Assembly (NCBI GenBank): GCA_008477525.1
Contig: SPDT01000008.1
Coordinates: forward strand, 744,001-808,000
DNA: 64,000 nucleotides
Source of the DNA: Hypomyces perniciosus
Lineage: Eukaryota > Ascomycota > Sordariomycetes > Hypocreales > Hypocreaceae
Direction: 5' to 3'
Shown here: positions 55,270 through 64,000 of the stretch, one piece after another
How positions within the stretch are numbered: the stretch's first letter is position 1
How the letters are laid out: every line of letters begins with the position of its first letter
Notes under the pieces: generated by a model
Database searches by the model: none
Told to the model about the DNA's origin: nothing
Seen by the model: only the letters and a program-made list of their open reading frames with translations
Position numbers and translations under genes: made by a program

Positions 55270-56461
55270 CTCTGTTGAGAAAATTGAAATGACCTTTTGT
55301 CCCTTTACAAAAAGGGCACTCATCTTCGGTTTGTGTTGTGTGGTTGGCTGCTTTGTTGGGTTTCTGTGGAGGCTTGCATCAAAATCTACATCACAGGCCG
55401 GAACTCCATACCCGCTCAAGCCCGCCTCCGTCCAATTTGCTTTTCCATTAATAGGAATAACCCAACTTTCCCGAAATATCCGCACTCTCGCCTGCGACTC
55501 GCGTGTTCGTCTATCTAAACCATACGGAGTGTAACCATCCATATTCGGTCATATCGGTCTTTTCGGTGATTATCTAAACAAAAATCCTTTGACTTTCCAT
55601 CCATCCCCTTGCTTCCCATTGCGATGAAGCTTTCCCCTTAACGAAACTCTGTCTCAACGGCCATGCTAGTATCAGATCAAACTCGCGAGAATGACGATAA
55701 AAAGACGTTTCGTAAAACGGTAAACCATTGGAAATGTTATTTCTGCCCTGCAGAACTGAGCGTTTGGGCCTCGTCATACCGCACTCCCCATCGTCGGACA
55801 ACTTTTAAGACATGTGCGTACGGAGTGAGGAGCACAGAGTTGTATTAGGTGCACTCCGTACAAAGTATAATATGTGTGCCGAAGGAAACACAGACAGACA
55901 CCTAACGAGCCGAGACACAAACAGCAGCAGTGCCACGAGCAAAACGCTGTTTCAAACTCTGCTATTCTGAGCATGCTTTTCCCTTCTCCCTCCGCCTCAA
56001 CGGGCCATCCATCCGGATTATGCTGCATACCAGACGAGACACTCACACAAGACAACTTAGACAAGACAACAGTTGCAGGCGTGCAGCTGCCGCCAGCCTT
56101 ACAATTGTGGCTTGGCCGCGCAATTGAATGCAACATGAAGATAAAAGGGAAATGAGTCAAATGCAAAGCTCGCGTGGTCTCGCCTGAAGTAGCAGTGTGT
56201 AAATCCCGGCTCTCTGTATTAAACGACGTCTGTTTCTAGGATGATGGCTGGCTGGCCCATCTGGAGGCGCCTGCTGGCATGCAGCCCCCACTCCATCAGC
56301 CCTTTACTTTTCCTTGGACCTGCTCTATGATTCTCAGCCTCTTCTGCAACTGCAAAGTTTCAATTGAATATTGATCTATTTTGGGTGATTTTGCGCCCCC
56401 AGGTGAGGAGCAATCCCCCGTGAGATTTCCCCATTAGGTAGGTAGTATATTCGTACATACG

Positions 56462-56477
56462 CACACGCGCGCGTGTG
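56462..56477. repeat. 16-bp alternating purine-pyrimidine palindrome
   Basis: CACACGCGCGCGTGTG is its own reverse complement and alternates purine and pyrimidine throughout, a sequence type able to adopt Z-DNA. Confidence 0.8.
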
Positions 56478-56678
56478 TGTGGTCTAATAATATGGAAGCG
56501 AGATGTTTCGTTTGGTGGGCTTTTGCAAACCCCCCTCCCAGCCTGTATATACCCACCCCAAATTCAACGCCTAGACAGCTGCTCCAATAAACATCTGATA
56601 TCACACGCTCATAAATCCCTGAAAACCCCGTCAAAGCTGAGTTGGAATACCCTGGTTCGCAGGCCGTCTTCATTCCAT

Positions 56679-57672
56679 CTACCGTGGGGTCCGTTTGCCA
56701 ATGTTCCAGCCCCAGGACCTCAGCACCTTGACCACCTTGGGCGTAACAGCCGCAGTGAGAGGTACCCGGATGAAGATGAAGCTCTTGTGGATAGCATACG
56801 CAAGCGCCAACTGCGTCGCTAGACCTGTAGGGCTGTTAGTCTCCCGTAGCCCAATCGCAGCCGCACGCCCAATCCAAAGTCAAACGGGAAGATCAAAGCT
56901 AAAAGGGGAGGAAGATGAAGTGCAAAGGTGAGACAGGGAAAAAACGTACTGGCTTCTTCCTTGTGCCGTTGCTGAGCCTCCTCCACGCCCCAGCCCACCA
57001 TCTCGACCTTGTCGCCTATCTCGCTATCGCCCAGCTGCTTGCTCTCCGCCTCCTTTAGGGATTGTCTATACTCGCACCACCATGCCCTCGCCGATTCGGG
57101 AATGAAGCCCGCGACGCTCGTTACGATGAAATGCTCGATCTGGCCTATATTGCGTCATGATCTGTTAGCGCCCGTGCGGCTGAGGCAAAAAAAGGCAAAC
57201 ACAAGGGAGGCACGCAATCCCTACCGATCCTATCCGTTCCAACTATTCTCACTAGGAGAAAACAAAAGGGGAAATCCAAAACGCTCAGGGCGAGGTAGAC
57301 GCCCACTGCCGACCAGCCGTACTCCCTGGAAAGCTTCTTGAGCCTCTCGCTGAGTGATAGGCTCTTCTTGCCCCCGTCACTGGAGCCGCTATTGCTTCTC
57401 CATGCAGAGAACCTGAAGCCTCGCTTTTGCGACCCTCCCAAGAACTTAGCCGGCCCGCACCCCGACCGCGTTGCCGCTCCGGGACGAGGGATGCCCCTTA
57501 GAAGCTCGATTGGGCTTGATCTCCTCCACCATGTGTTCCCACCATATGACCTCGTTACGGGCTGTGAGGTGAATAGTCTTTTCCAGACCGCCCTCAGCGC
57601 CACGGATTGGATCGTCCGGTTGGGGGCTCCCTTAACGGGCAAAGTCTTCGATTGAAGCGCCGCTCGAAACAT
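56679..57672 (-). CDS. FAM210-like (DUF1279) mitochondrial membrane protein
   Basis: Exons 57225-57672, 56950-57144 and 56679-56824; 262 residues. The frame extends upstream with another ATG at 57711, but MFRAALQSK opens a basic presequence (ALRAVWKRLFTS), so I use 57672. After a Ser/Lys-rich part, SLSERLKKLSREYGWSAVGVYLALSVLDFPFCFLLVRIVG is the DUF1279 core with its membrane helix. The second and third exons finish the domain: HFIVTSVAGFIPESARAWW and the helical tail ATQLALAYAIHKSFIFIRVPLTAAVTPKVVKVLRSWGW. FAM210 proteins are mitochondrial and affect mitochondrial translation and metabolism; the fungal role is not defined. Donors are GTAGGG and GTACGT. Confidence 0.82.
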
Positions 57673-59430
57673 TGTGTGGATGGTAGGTGGTTCGCGAAGG
57701 CTCCTCCTCATCAGCCGATACGAGCTCTGTGAATCTTTATAGAATTCGCGTTCGGGGATTCGTGGCGAGACTTGCGGAATCGGTGGAGTTAAGCGGAGCT
57801 TCGGAGGTCTAACTGCCCGTGTGGCTATCGCGGCTCGACGTGCGCGCCCCAGACGACAAAAAGATGTAAACAAAACAGGATATTGAATTAGCGCAGAATC
57901 ACCACAACGAGACCTCTCCGTCCTCTCAGCAGATTTCAGTCGATGTTGCAGCCGGTGGGGAGGAGAGGTTCGCTCCGGTTGGGAAATTTTTTTGCTGCTA
58001 GGGCCCGTCCGCGTTTGGCTGTTCCTAGTCGAGGGTCACGATGATGTAAATGCACCAGACCCAATTCCAATTCCGGCAGACGGATCGGAACTGCAGGGGT
58101 TCCGTTCCGCGCGCTAGGTAAGGCTGTTTGATATCACGTGAGAGTGTTTGTCGACTTCACGTTGAATGAGTGATGCTTCACGGGGCAACGTGACGATATG
58201 AGGAAGATCACCAGGTGCTTCCACTTTGCTAACATATATCATCACTTAGCTGTACTTTCTGTGTTTTTACTGAAGGATACAATATCTACTTTGACGGCAT
58301 CATGCTTACGTATTGACATAGGAGATGGAAGCTTCATGTTTACAATTTCACGACGACTTGATAGCACCCCCTGTGAGGGCAACGTATGACGAGATGCGTC
58401 GATTTCTCACTACAATACATCACATGATATCTACATTTAGGCAGAAATTTTATTTTCACCGATCTTCTGTAATTGGCATGTGATCAATTGCGTTTGCTGT
58501 CAGCTGGACTGCCCGACATCTTCGATCAAGGCTTTGGGATATGGCTGACCGTGAATCATAGAGAGCTTCGGATTATCAATTCCCACAAGCTGCAGTCCTT
58601 TAAAAATTTCTGAGATGCAGACATGTGTATCTATTCCATTGTAAATGGCTTTCGTACATGGAAAAAGATTATGTCAAGTCCATTTCAGGGGCTACATTGC
58701 ATCTATATCATATACAGCAGCCAAGGGTCAGCCAAATACTCTTCCAACAAATATTCCATGGGATTCACATATCCTTTCTCAGTCCTAAAATTCCCTCTAG
58801 GCATCTCTGCCGATAAAGGAGATGTACGGTCAAGTGACCAGTGCAGTTCTGCTCTTGCCTGTCACTGAGTCCTATCTTATCACCCGACACCGCTCCCTAC
58901 AGTGATTCACTGCTAACAGTTCTGGTTTCTAGGGGGACCACCCAGACGTCTGAAGTTTTTTCCGCTCCGGCTTTGGCACCTGTCAACTTTCAAGTACTCT
59001 GAAAGTTTTCGTCCTACAACCCTCCCCTAACAAAAGTTCTCCACTGACAAAGTTGCAGCCATCCTCCAGCTCAGCACCTCAGCTCGCGCTTTTGACAGAC
59101 GCCGAGGCCTCACTCGTGGGTTTTCACGGGATATGAAGCTCCGTGGATTCCCCTCGGATCGTTCCAACCACCTTCACGACCCTGGCGGCCGCTCGTAGGA
59201 TGCCTTGGAGTTGCCTCGTTCAAGAAACGTCCGCTCCTTGATCTATCCATCCACAGCCGCCAAAAGCCCATCCGACCGCTTCGTCGTTTTGGGACATATC
59301 GCGTCATTAGCTCGATCGCTTCACTCGTTTAACCGTCTCCATTTCACTCATTTCCATTTCCTTCGAGTCTTTCATTTGTCTGCTCTCATTTGTTCCCTCC
59401 CTTTGTTCTTGTTTTCAGGAATGCTCCAAA
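57673..59430. other. Divergent intergenic region
   Basis: 1.76 kb between the FAM210-like start and the next gene. A CACGTG lies near 58134-58139 and the part 58190-58800 is AT-rich with small unsupported frames. Upstream ATGs exist in the last 300 nt before 59431, so the start there is less certain than elsewhere. Confidence 0.5.
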
Positions 59431-61377
59431 ATGGCATCCACAACGATGACCTACGGAAAGAAGAGAAGTTTTCTCGGTTCTCTGGGCTCGCGACGTCGAC
59501 AAGTGCCTGTCGCAGATCCTACGCCAGAGAAGAACCCAGGTTAGTTTCCTCTTATTTGCACCCGTTTGCTTTGTTGTGAACAAATCACTAACTTGCGTGC
59601 AGAACGACGACGTGCACAATCGGTGAATATCCGCCGCGACACTGTGAATCCAAATCCTTTGGCTATGCACAGTGTCCGACCAACCAGTGTTGAGGAAATC
59701 GCCAGTGCTTTACTCGATGACAGTACCATAATCCGTCGTGCAGAAGGGGGAGTGCAACAACCAGATGGGAATCCCCTCGAGTCCTCAATTTCGACTCCAC
59801 CATCCCTCGAAAACTCCAATCTCGATGCTTCCACTCCACCACCAAGAGGCACAAAGACAAGTAGAGGTCAAGCCCTTCGATCTGGTGCCCCAAGGGTCCA
59901 GAAGAACACACCAAGGTCTCCCAGTAAGACACCATCTCGAGCCTACATGACCCGAACTAGATCTAGCTCGTCCCCTGCCCCAAAAGAATCGAGCATGGTG
60001 CGTCCGCTTGTGAGCCCTGTGAAGGCGTCCTTGGACCGTTCTCAACCTATCATGAGAAACGAAGGTGCCTCTTGCTTGCTCCCTCACAATGTGATGGATA
60101 CCACTCCAAAAGTCCTCCTCCAAAACAAACGGAACGCTCCAGCTCTCCCAAGAGGTGTTGACTCCGATGAAATTCAGGAGAAGGTAAATGCCATGCTGGC
60201 CGCAACTGATGCCCTGAAGCCACCCACAACCCCGATGAAGAAGTCTTCTGCATCCAAAATGTCCCGCATGGTCCCGTCCGTCCTTGCTAAGGTATCAGAT
60301 GCCTGGGACCGATTGCATGTCAAGCCTTCCGATTCAGGATCCAAGCAAACCAAGCTCGGAAAGAAACCCGCACAAGAAAACTCCGGTGGCCTAGCGCTAA
60401 AGCCAAGCTCTGCTTCTCGTAGCACCTCCTCGATCAATACCATTGAGATTCGATTGAACGAAGGTCATAACCTTAACAGAAGGAAGGTACAGCAAATAGT
60501 TGGTGGCGGAGTGACTCGAAAGCCAGTTGCCGACGATGGAAAGGCCTTCAGGAATGGCCAATCCACTGATGACCCCTTTTCCGGACCTGTGTTGTCACAC
60601 AGTCTAAAAGCAGCTGGAGACCAGCCGAGTCTTGGAAGTGATATCCAATCCGATGTGAACTCACTGCTGTTTCTTAGCCCATTTGAATCCGAGATGGGGT
60701 TCGAGAACAATCTTGAAGATAGGATCTTGAGTACCTCCCCAATAGGCTCATCCACGCCTCGGATTCGAGTTTACAGAATACCAACTCCAAGCCTCGATGA
60801 GAATGCCAACGAGCAGCATTCCGTCCAGTCCAGCCAAATTAACCTAACACAGGTGACCATTAAGCTGACAGATTACGAATCCCTAGAAGTTCAGGCTCCC
60901 AATGAGACCCCAGATGAAACAGGACACATGAACCTAGCCCGATCTACCGACCGTCTTGGCACCAGAGCGATAAGAGAAAGACCAAAGATGATCATTGTTC
61001 CAGAGTACAGAGGAACAAAGAAGCATCCGTCTCCTAGCAAGAAGGATTTGGAAGATCTTCAGATGGCGTTGGAGTGGTACGCCGAACTGAAAAAACGCTG
61101 CGGAGAAGACGAATTGGACGAGCTTGCAGCGCAGTATGCGCCGTCTGTTCCAGTGCTATCCCCACGAGACAAGAACCGGCTGATGAATAGTCGGCTATCT
61201 TCCCAAGATCACCCCATGCTAAACGTGCCAACTACGCATCACGATGCCCGATCTCCCGCCAAGTCGCGAATGTCACTCCCAAGTGACGACCTGGGAAATC
61301 GCCGCCATCAGATTCGTCTTGGCCCCGCATACCGACCGATGATTTCTCAAGCCGATGAGACTGATGAGTTGCAGTGA
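59431..61377 (+). CDS. Large disordered protein, family not recognised
   Basis: Exons 59431-59539 and 59603-61377; GTTAGT donor, GCAG acceptor; 627 residues. The start MASTTMTYGKKRSFLGSLGSRRRQ is basic. The body is rich in Ser, Pro, Thr and charged residues with repeated Pro-directed sites (TPP, SPSK, TPSR, SPV, TPMK) and basic motifs. Exceptions are a short structured-looking piece, SKMSRMVPSVLAKVSDAWDRLHVK (about residues 235-260), and a helix near the C-terminus, KKDLEDLQMALEWYAELKKRCGEDELDELAAQYAP. No domain was recognised. The layout (proline-directed sites, a basic start, one C-terminal coil) would suit a cytoskeletal, kinetochore or signalling scaffold, but that is only inference. Confidence 0.65.
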
Positions 61378-61844
61378 GTCGCTAGTGTGTGAGGAGTGTG
61401 GTGAAGGCATAGCAGTCTATGGCTATTGAGATGTGGAAGGTTTGGAAGCTCAAATGGACAATCTCAACTCAATGATGTTTCCTTCGATACAATGATGTTC
61501 CCCACGTGTTCTCGGGTTGGAGACACCAGGGATGGTTTATACTAATAGTCTCACGCTCAAATACGGGCGTATCTACAGTTGGCTTTGAAAGAGTATAATA
61601 AATAGGAGGCATAAGGAAATCGTTTCATGAGCTGTTGCTCTCATAGGGACCCGGGTAATATATTTATTAATATGTAACGAATCACATTCGCGAACTATTC
61701 CAATAGCGTCGTAACTCTTATCCAAAGCAATATCCTGCTTCTTCATGGTATATTCCGCCTCCGCGACCTAAGAGTAGATTATATAGATCATACTTCCCCG
61801 GTAGTCATACTCGTACAAGACATTATGAGATTCGCGAGTCCTGT
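61378..61844. other. Convergent intergenic region
   Basis: 467 nt between two convergent genes. AT-rich; CACGTG near 61503-61508. No gene seen. Confidence 0.55.
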
Positions 61845-62231
61845 TTAGAAGAAGCGGCGACCACGTCGATGTGATCCCCGGCCGTCAGTGCCATGTATAC
61901 GGCGAGCACCAGCGGCCTAAGATCAAGTTAGCTAAACTTCTCTCTTTTTCTCCGTGACTTCTTACTCCTGGAAAGATGAAAAGAGTTTTAGTGTAGAGGG
62001 GAGGAGACGGGAGTGGCTTACCTTGACCCCTGAGCGACCAGTTAGGCGTCCCCCGAGCCTCGTAAGGGCACCGCCGACCTTATCCCTGAGAGTCGGCTTG
62101 CGTTGTTGTTGAACGGGGGCACGACGGAAGCGACTGAAGATGTTGCCGCGGCGGGGAGCACGGGGAGCACGGGGGGCAACGGGGGCAACGGGTGCGTGAT
62201 GTTGCCTGCGGCGGCGTGTTGTAAAGGGCAT
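61845..62231 (-). CDS. Small arginine-rich protein, spliced, unknown
   Basis: Exons 62022-62231 and 61845-61916; GTAAGC donor and TTAG acceptor; 93 residues. It is strongly basic: TTRRRRQ, an Ala/Pro/Arg repeat (PVAPRAPRAPRRG), NIFSRFRRAP, GRLTGRSG and a closing GSHRRGRRFF. The splice joins phase 0 and the second exon keeps the Arg/Gly character, which supports a real gene. There is no signal peptide or helix bundle. Such sequences can be RNA-binding or mitochondrial ribosomal-like tails, but I recognise no family. Translation is inferred only from splice signals and composition. Confidence 0.5.
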
Positions 62232-63195
62232 TTTGAATGGTTGTTTGCGGAAGAAGTTGGTTTGTTGGGAGGATTATTTGTTGGTGATGTGGGTTTTTGT
62301 ATGTCTGCAACTTGCAAGGTTGTATGATGAAGACTTGGTATAATAAATAAAAGAATTTATAGTTGAGATGGCAAAGGAGAGAGGGAGTCGGGATTATATA
62401 GCGCTGGGGATATCTCGCACGAGGACGTATTCAGATGATCAAGACATCATGCTCATCATGCTCATCAGGGTGAATCAAGGTACTTGGATCCAGACGGCGT
62501 GAATAACGCTGGTGATGACATAGTCTCGCTCATTCTCGTATAGATGTAGCCGACACTGATATAAATTAAGTCCTCGTCATTTTGCGCCGATCATGGCCTA
62601 CTCTTTCGTAATGTCCATTTATTGTTTGGTTGACAGGAAAGTTGGTTTGGAGAATAGGTGGGAGGAACTCTGTGGCTGGAGACGTCATTTTCGTGGACCG
62701 GATATGTCGTGATTGGAGGACGAGGAGGAGGCCGGTGTGGCGTTGGGTGGCTGGAGAGCTGGGTTGTGATGTCATGTCATGGGGTATTCTGGGGTGGGGA
62801 CTTAATGGGAATGACCCTTGTAGAAGAAATATGGGTTGTAGACGCTGAGGGGGATGTTTATGCTGATGATATGACGAATGCTGATGCCTTGATCTTGGCC
62901 AGATCGAGATCCCTCAACTCAGGGTAGAGAGGGGGGATACAAGGTTGGTTTCCCTAAAGACAAGATAACTACATCCCACCTAATTCGGCGTCCTGGATCT
63001 ATGGATCAATTATAACTTTCAATCAGAGACGCTCAAATCAAGTCGTTCATTTTAGGACATGTTGGGTGTCCTATCCCACCTTTTCTTTCGAAAGCCCAAT
63101 CTTAGACGACTAGGGCTGTCTATAGCTCTATGGTATCATAAATAGACGTATCGTGAAGAAACACAACATCAGAAACTACATGTCCCGATCATGTT
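62232..63195. other. Intergenic region
   Basis: 964 nt between the small basic gene and the phosphatase gene. Short frames of under 90 codons were seen on both strands near 62566-62927 and not accepted. TCATGCTCATCATGCTCATCA-type repeats lie at about 62449-62468. Confidence 0.55.
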
Positions 63196-64000
63196 TCATG
63201 ACGAACGAATATTCTTCTTCACAGTAGCGAGGTCCTCCTCCGAAAGCCCCAACCCCTGTGTGACATAACCGTCCCAGCCACCGAAACGCTCCTCAAGGCC
63301 CTCGAGGAAAGCCGTCCAGTATTGCGGCCGCAGGTCGACGAGGTTGTAGAAGCCCGGCGTCTCGGGGTCGGTGGTGCCGACGCTAGCTAGGGCAAATTGA
63401 ATGAGTTTGTCTCGTGCGGCTTCAGTGCCGACGCGGGAGAGCATGTAATCGCGGACGGCGTCGTCGGATGGGGTTCCGGCTAGGTGGTGGAGAAGGCCAG
63501 CGAGGACACCAGTACGGTCGCGGCCAGCTAAGTTTGATCAAGCGTTAGAATCCTCTTTTGTCAACCTATGGTGACGAGCTGTGGGGGATCCTTACCTGTG
63601 CAGTGGAACAGGAATGGCTCTGTGGGGTTGTCTCTGATATGCTCCAGAACAGCACGATATGTCGGGGCATAGGTCAAAGCAACGCTCATATACTGCTGCC
63701 TCCACGCCTCGCTCCCATCTCCCTTGGCAAAATCCTCCAGGACCGGCGTCGGGTACTTCGCCTGGCCGTCAAGCCAGACGTTTTCAACGCCGGGGATCAC
63801 AGGGTCGGGCGCATGCTCGCGCTCGAGGGACTTGCGCAGATCGAAGATGCGACGGACGTTGGCGCCAAGCCAGGCAACCGTGTCCGGGTCTTGGGCGGCG
63901 TATTCGAGGGTGCCACAGCGGAAGATGCGCCCTGTGGGGATGTTGCTCCCAGGAACGGCGCCTATGTCGCGGGCGTTGATGAGTGTCTTTGAGGGGATGA
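63196..64000 (-). CDS. Tyrosine-phosphatase-family protein (Y_phosphatase3), 3' part, start outside window
   Basis: Exon 63596-64000 (open at the window edge) and exon 63196-63527; GTAAGG donor, CTTAG acceptor. The splice falls within the P-loop and creates HCTAGRDRTG, the CxxGKDRTG-like catalytic motif with Cys nucleophile and Arg. Upstream the family start is seen: NARDIGAVPGSNIPTGRIFRCGTL and RRIFDLRKSLERE. Downstream is DYMLSRVGTEAARDKLI and a C-terminal helix (LSEEDLATVKKNI). These bacterial-type tyrosine/lipid phosphatases (PF13350) occur in many fungi; substrates are mostly unknown, and a phosphoinositide role is possible. Confidence 0.85.

Larger units (their letters stand above)
50329..56678. 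other. Large gene-free region
   Basis: 6.35 kb with no supported gene on either strand; frames are short or start at TTG without family similarity. It carries A19 (51312-51330), T16 (55254-55269), (CTA)n (about 53684-53708), tandem TACGGAGTA at 53488-53503, the 53658-53721 inverted repeat, and a Z-DNA-type palindrome at 56462-56477. Neighbouring genes start at 50328 (minus strand) and end at 56679 (minus strand), so a long promoter or an unannotated non-coding transcript is possible. Confidence 0.5.

Noticed and set aside
62566..62927. Short frames on both strands
   Set aside because: Fewer than 90 codons each, unsupported by splice signals or similarity.
1..64000. tRNA genes, CRISPR arrays, transposase or reverse-transcriptase genes
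   Set aside because: No T-loop consensus in a cloverleaf context, no spacer-repeat array, and no transposon protein motif was seen on either strand.

Overview
The window is a stretch of nuclear chromosome from a filamentous ascomycete. The genes carry one to three short introns (about 50-100 nt) with GTANGT-type donors and CTRAC-like branch points. They are well separated, sit on both strands without operons, and encode typical fungal families (VTC1, Nce102, AIP1, a fungal GT31-type glycosyltransferase, a CFEM-like GPI protein). The protein sequences look most like Sordariomycetes, perhaps Hypocreales; that placement is inference from memory of protein style, not a search.

Layout. 0-8.2 kb: 3' part of a secretory glycosyltransferase, an F-box protein, a Tctex-type dynein light chain, VTC1 and an Alba-domain RNase P/MRP-like protein. 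10.9-14.3 kb: an AHC1-like zinc-finger protein behind a long ATG-free leader, then a GPI-anchored 8-cysteine protein. 16.2-20.6 kb: AIP1, ALG13 and mitoribosomal mS35. 22.3-33.6 kb is the densest part: fatty aldehyde dehydrogenase, exosome RRP4, a DMAC1-like protein, AP-3 mu, mitochondrial malonyl-CoA:ACP transacylase, TRAPP subunit Tca17/TRAPPC2L and the AFG1 ATPase. 34.3-43.1 kb: NUP133, eIF2-beta (with an apparent 1-nt frameshift in a lysine tract), Mim2-like and Nce102-like. 43.1-46.2 kb and 50.3-56.7 kb: two gene-poor tracts rich in simple repeats, flanking a PNGase A gene and an unrecognised small gene. 56.7-64 kb: a FAM210-like mitochondrial protein, a disordered protein of unknown role, a small arginine-rich protein and the 3' part of a tyrosine phosphatase.

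The genes are mostly unrelated housekeeping functions: several mitochondrial (mS35, MCT1, AFG1, DMAC1-like, Mim2-like, FAM210-like), several secretory or trafficking (ALG13, AP-3 mu, Tca17, PNGase A, GT31-like). I see no biosynthetic cluster, transposon ORF, tRNA, CRISPR or defence island. The signals worth following are the eIF2-beta frameshift, a word (TACGGAGTA / TACTCCGTA) found about 15 times and only between genes, a 665-nt ATG-free leader, paired CACGTG sites upstream of VTC1, and three spliced or complete genes with no recognisable family. I found no convincing evidence for an exotic new system.
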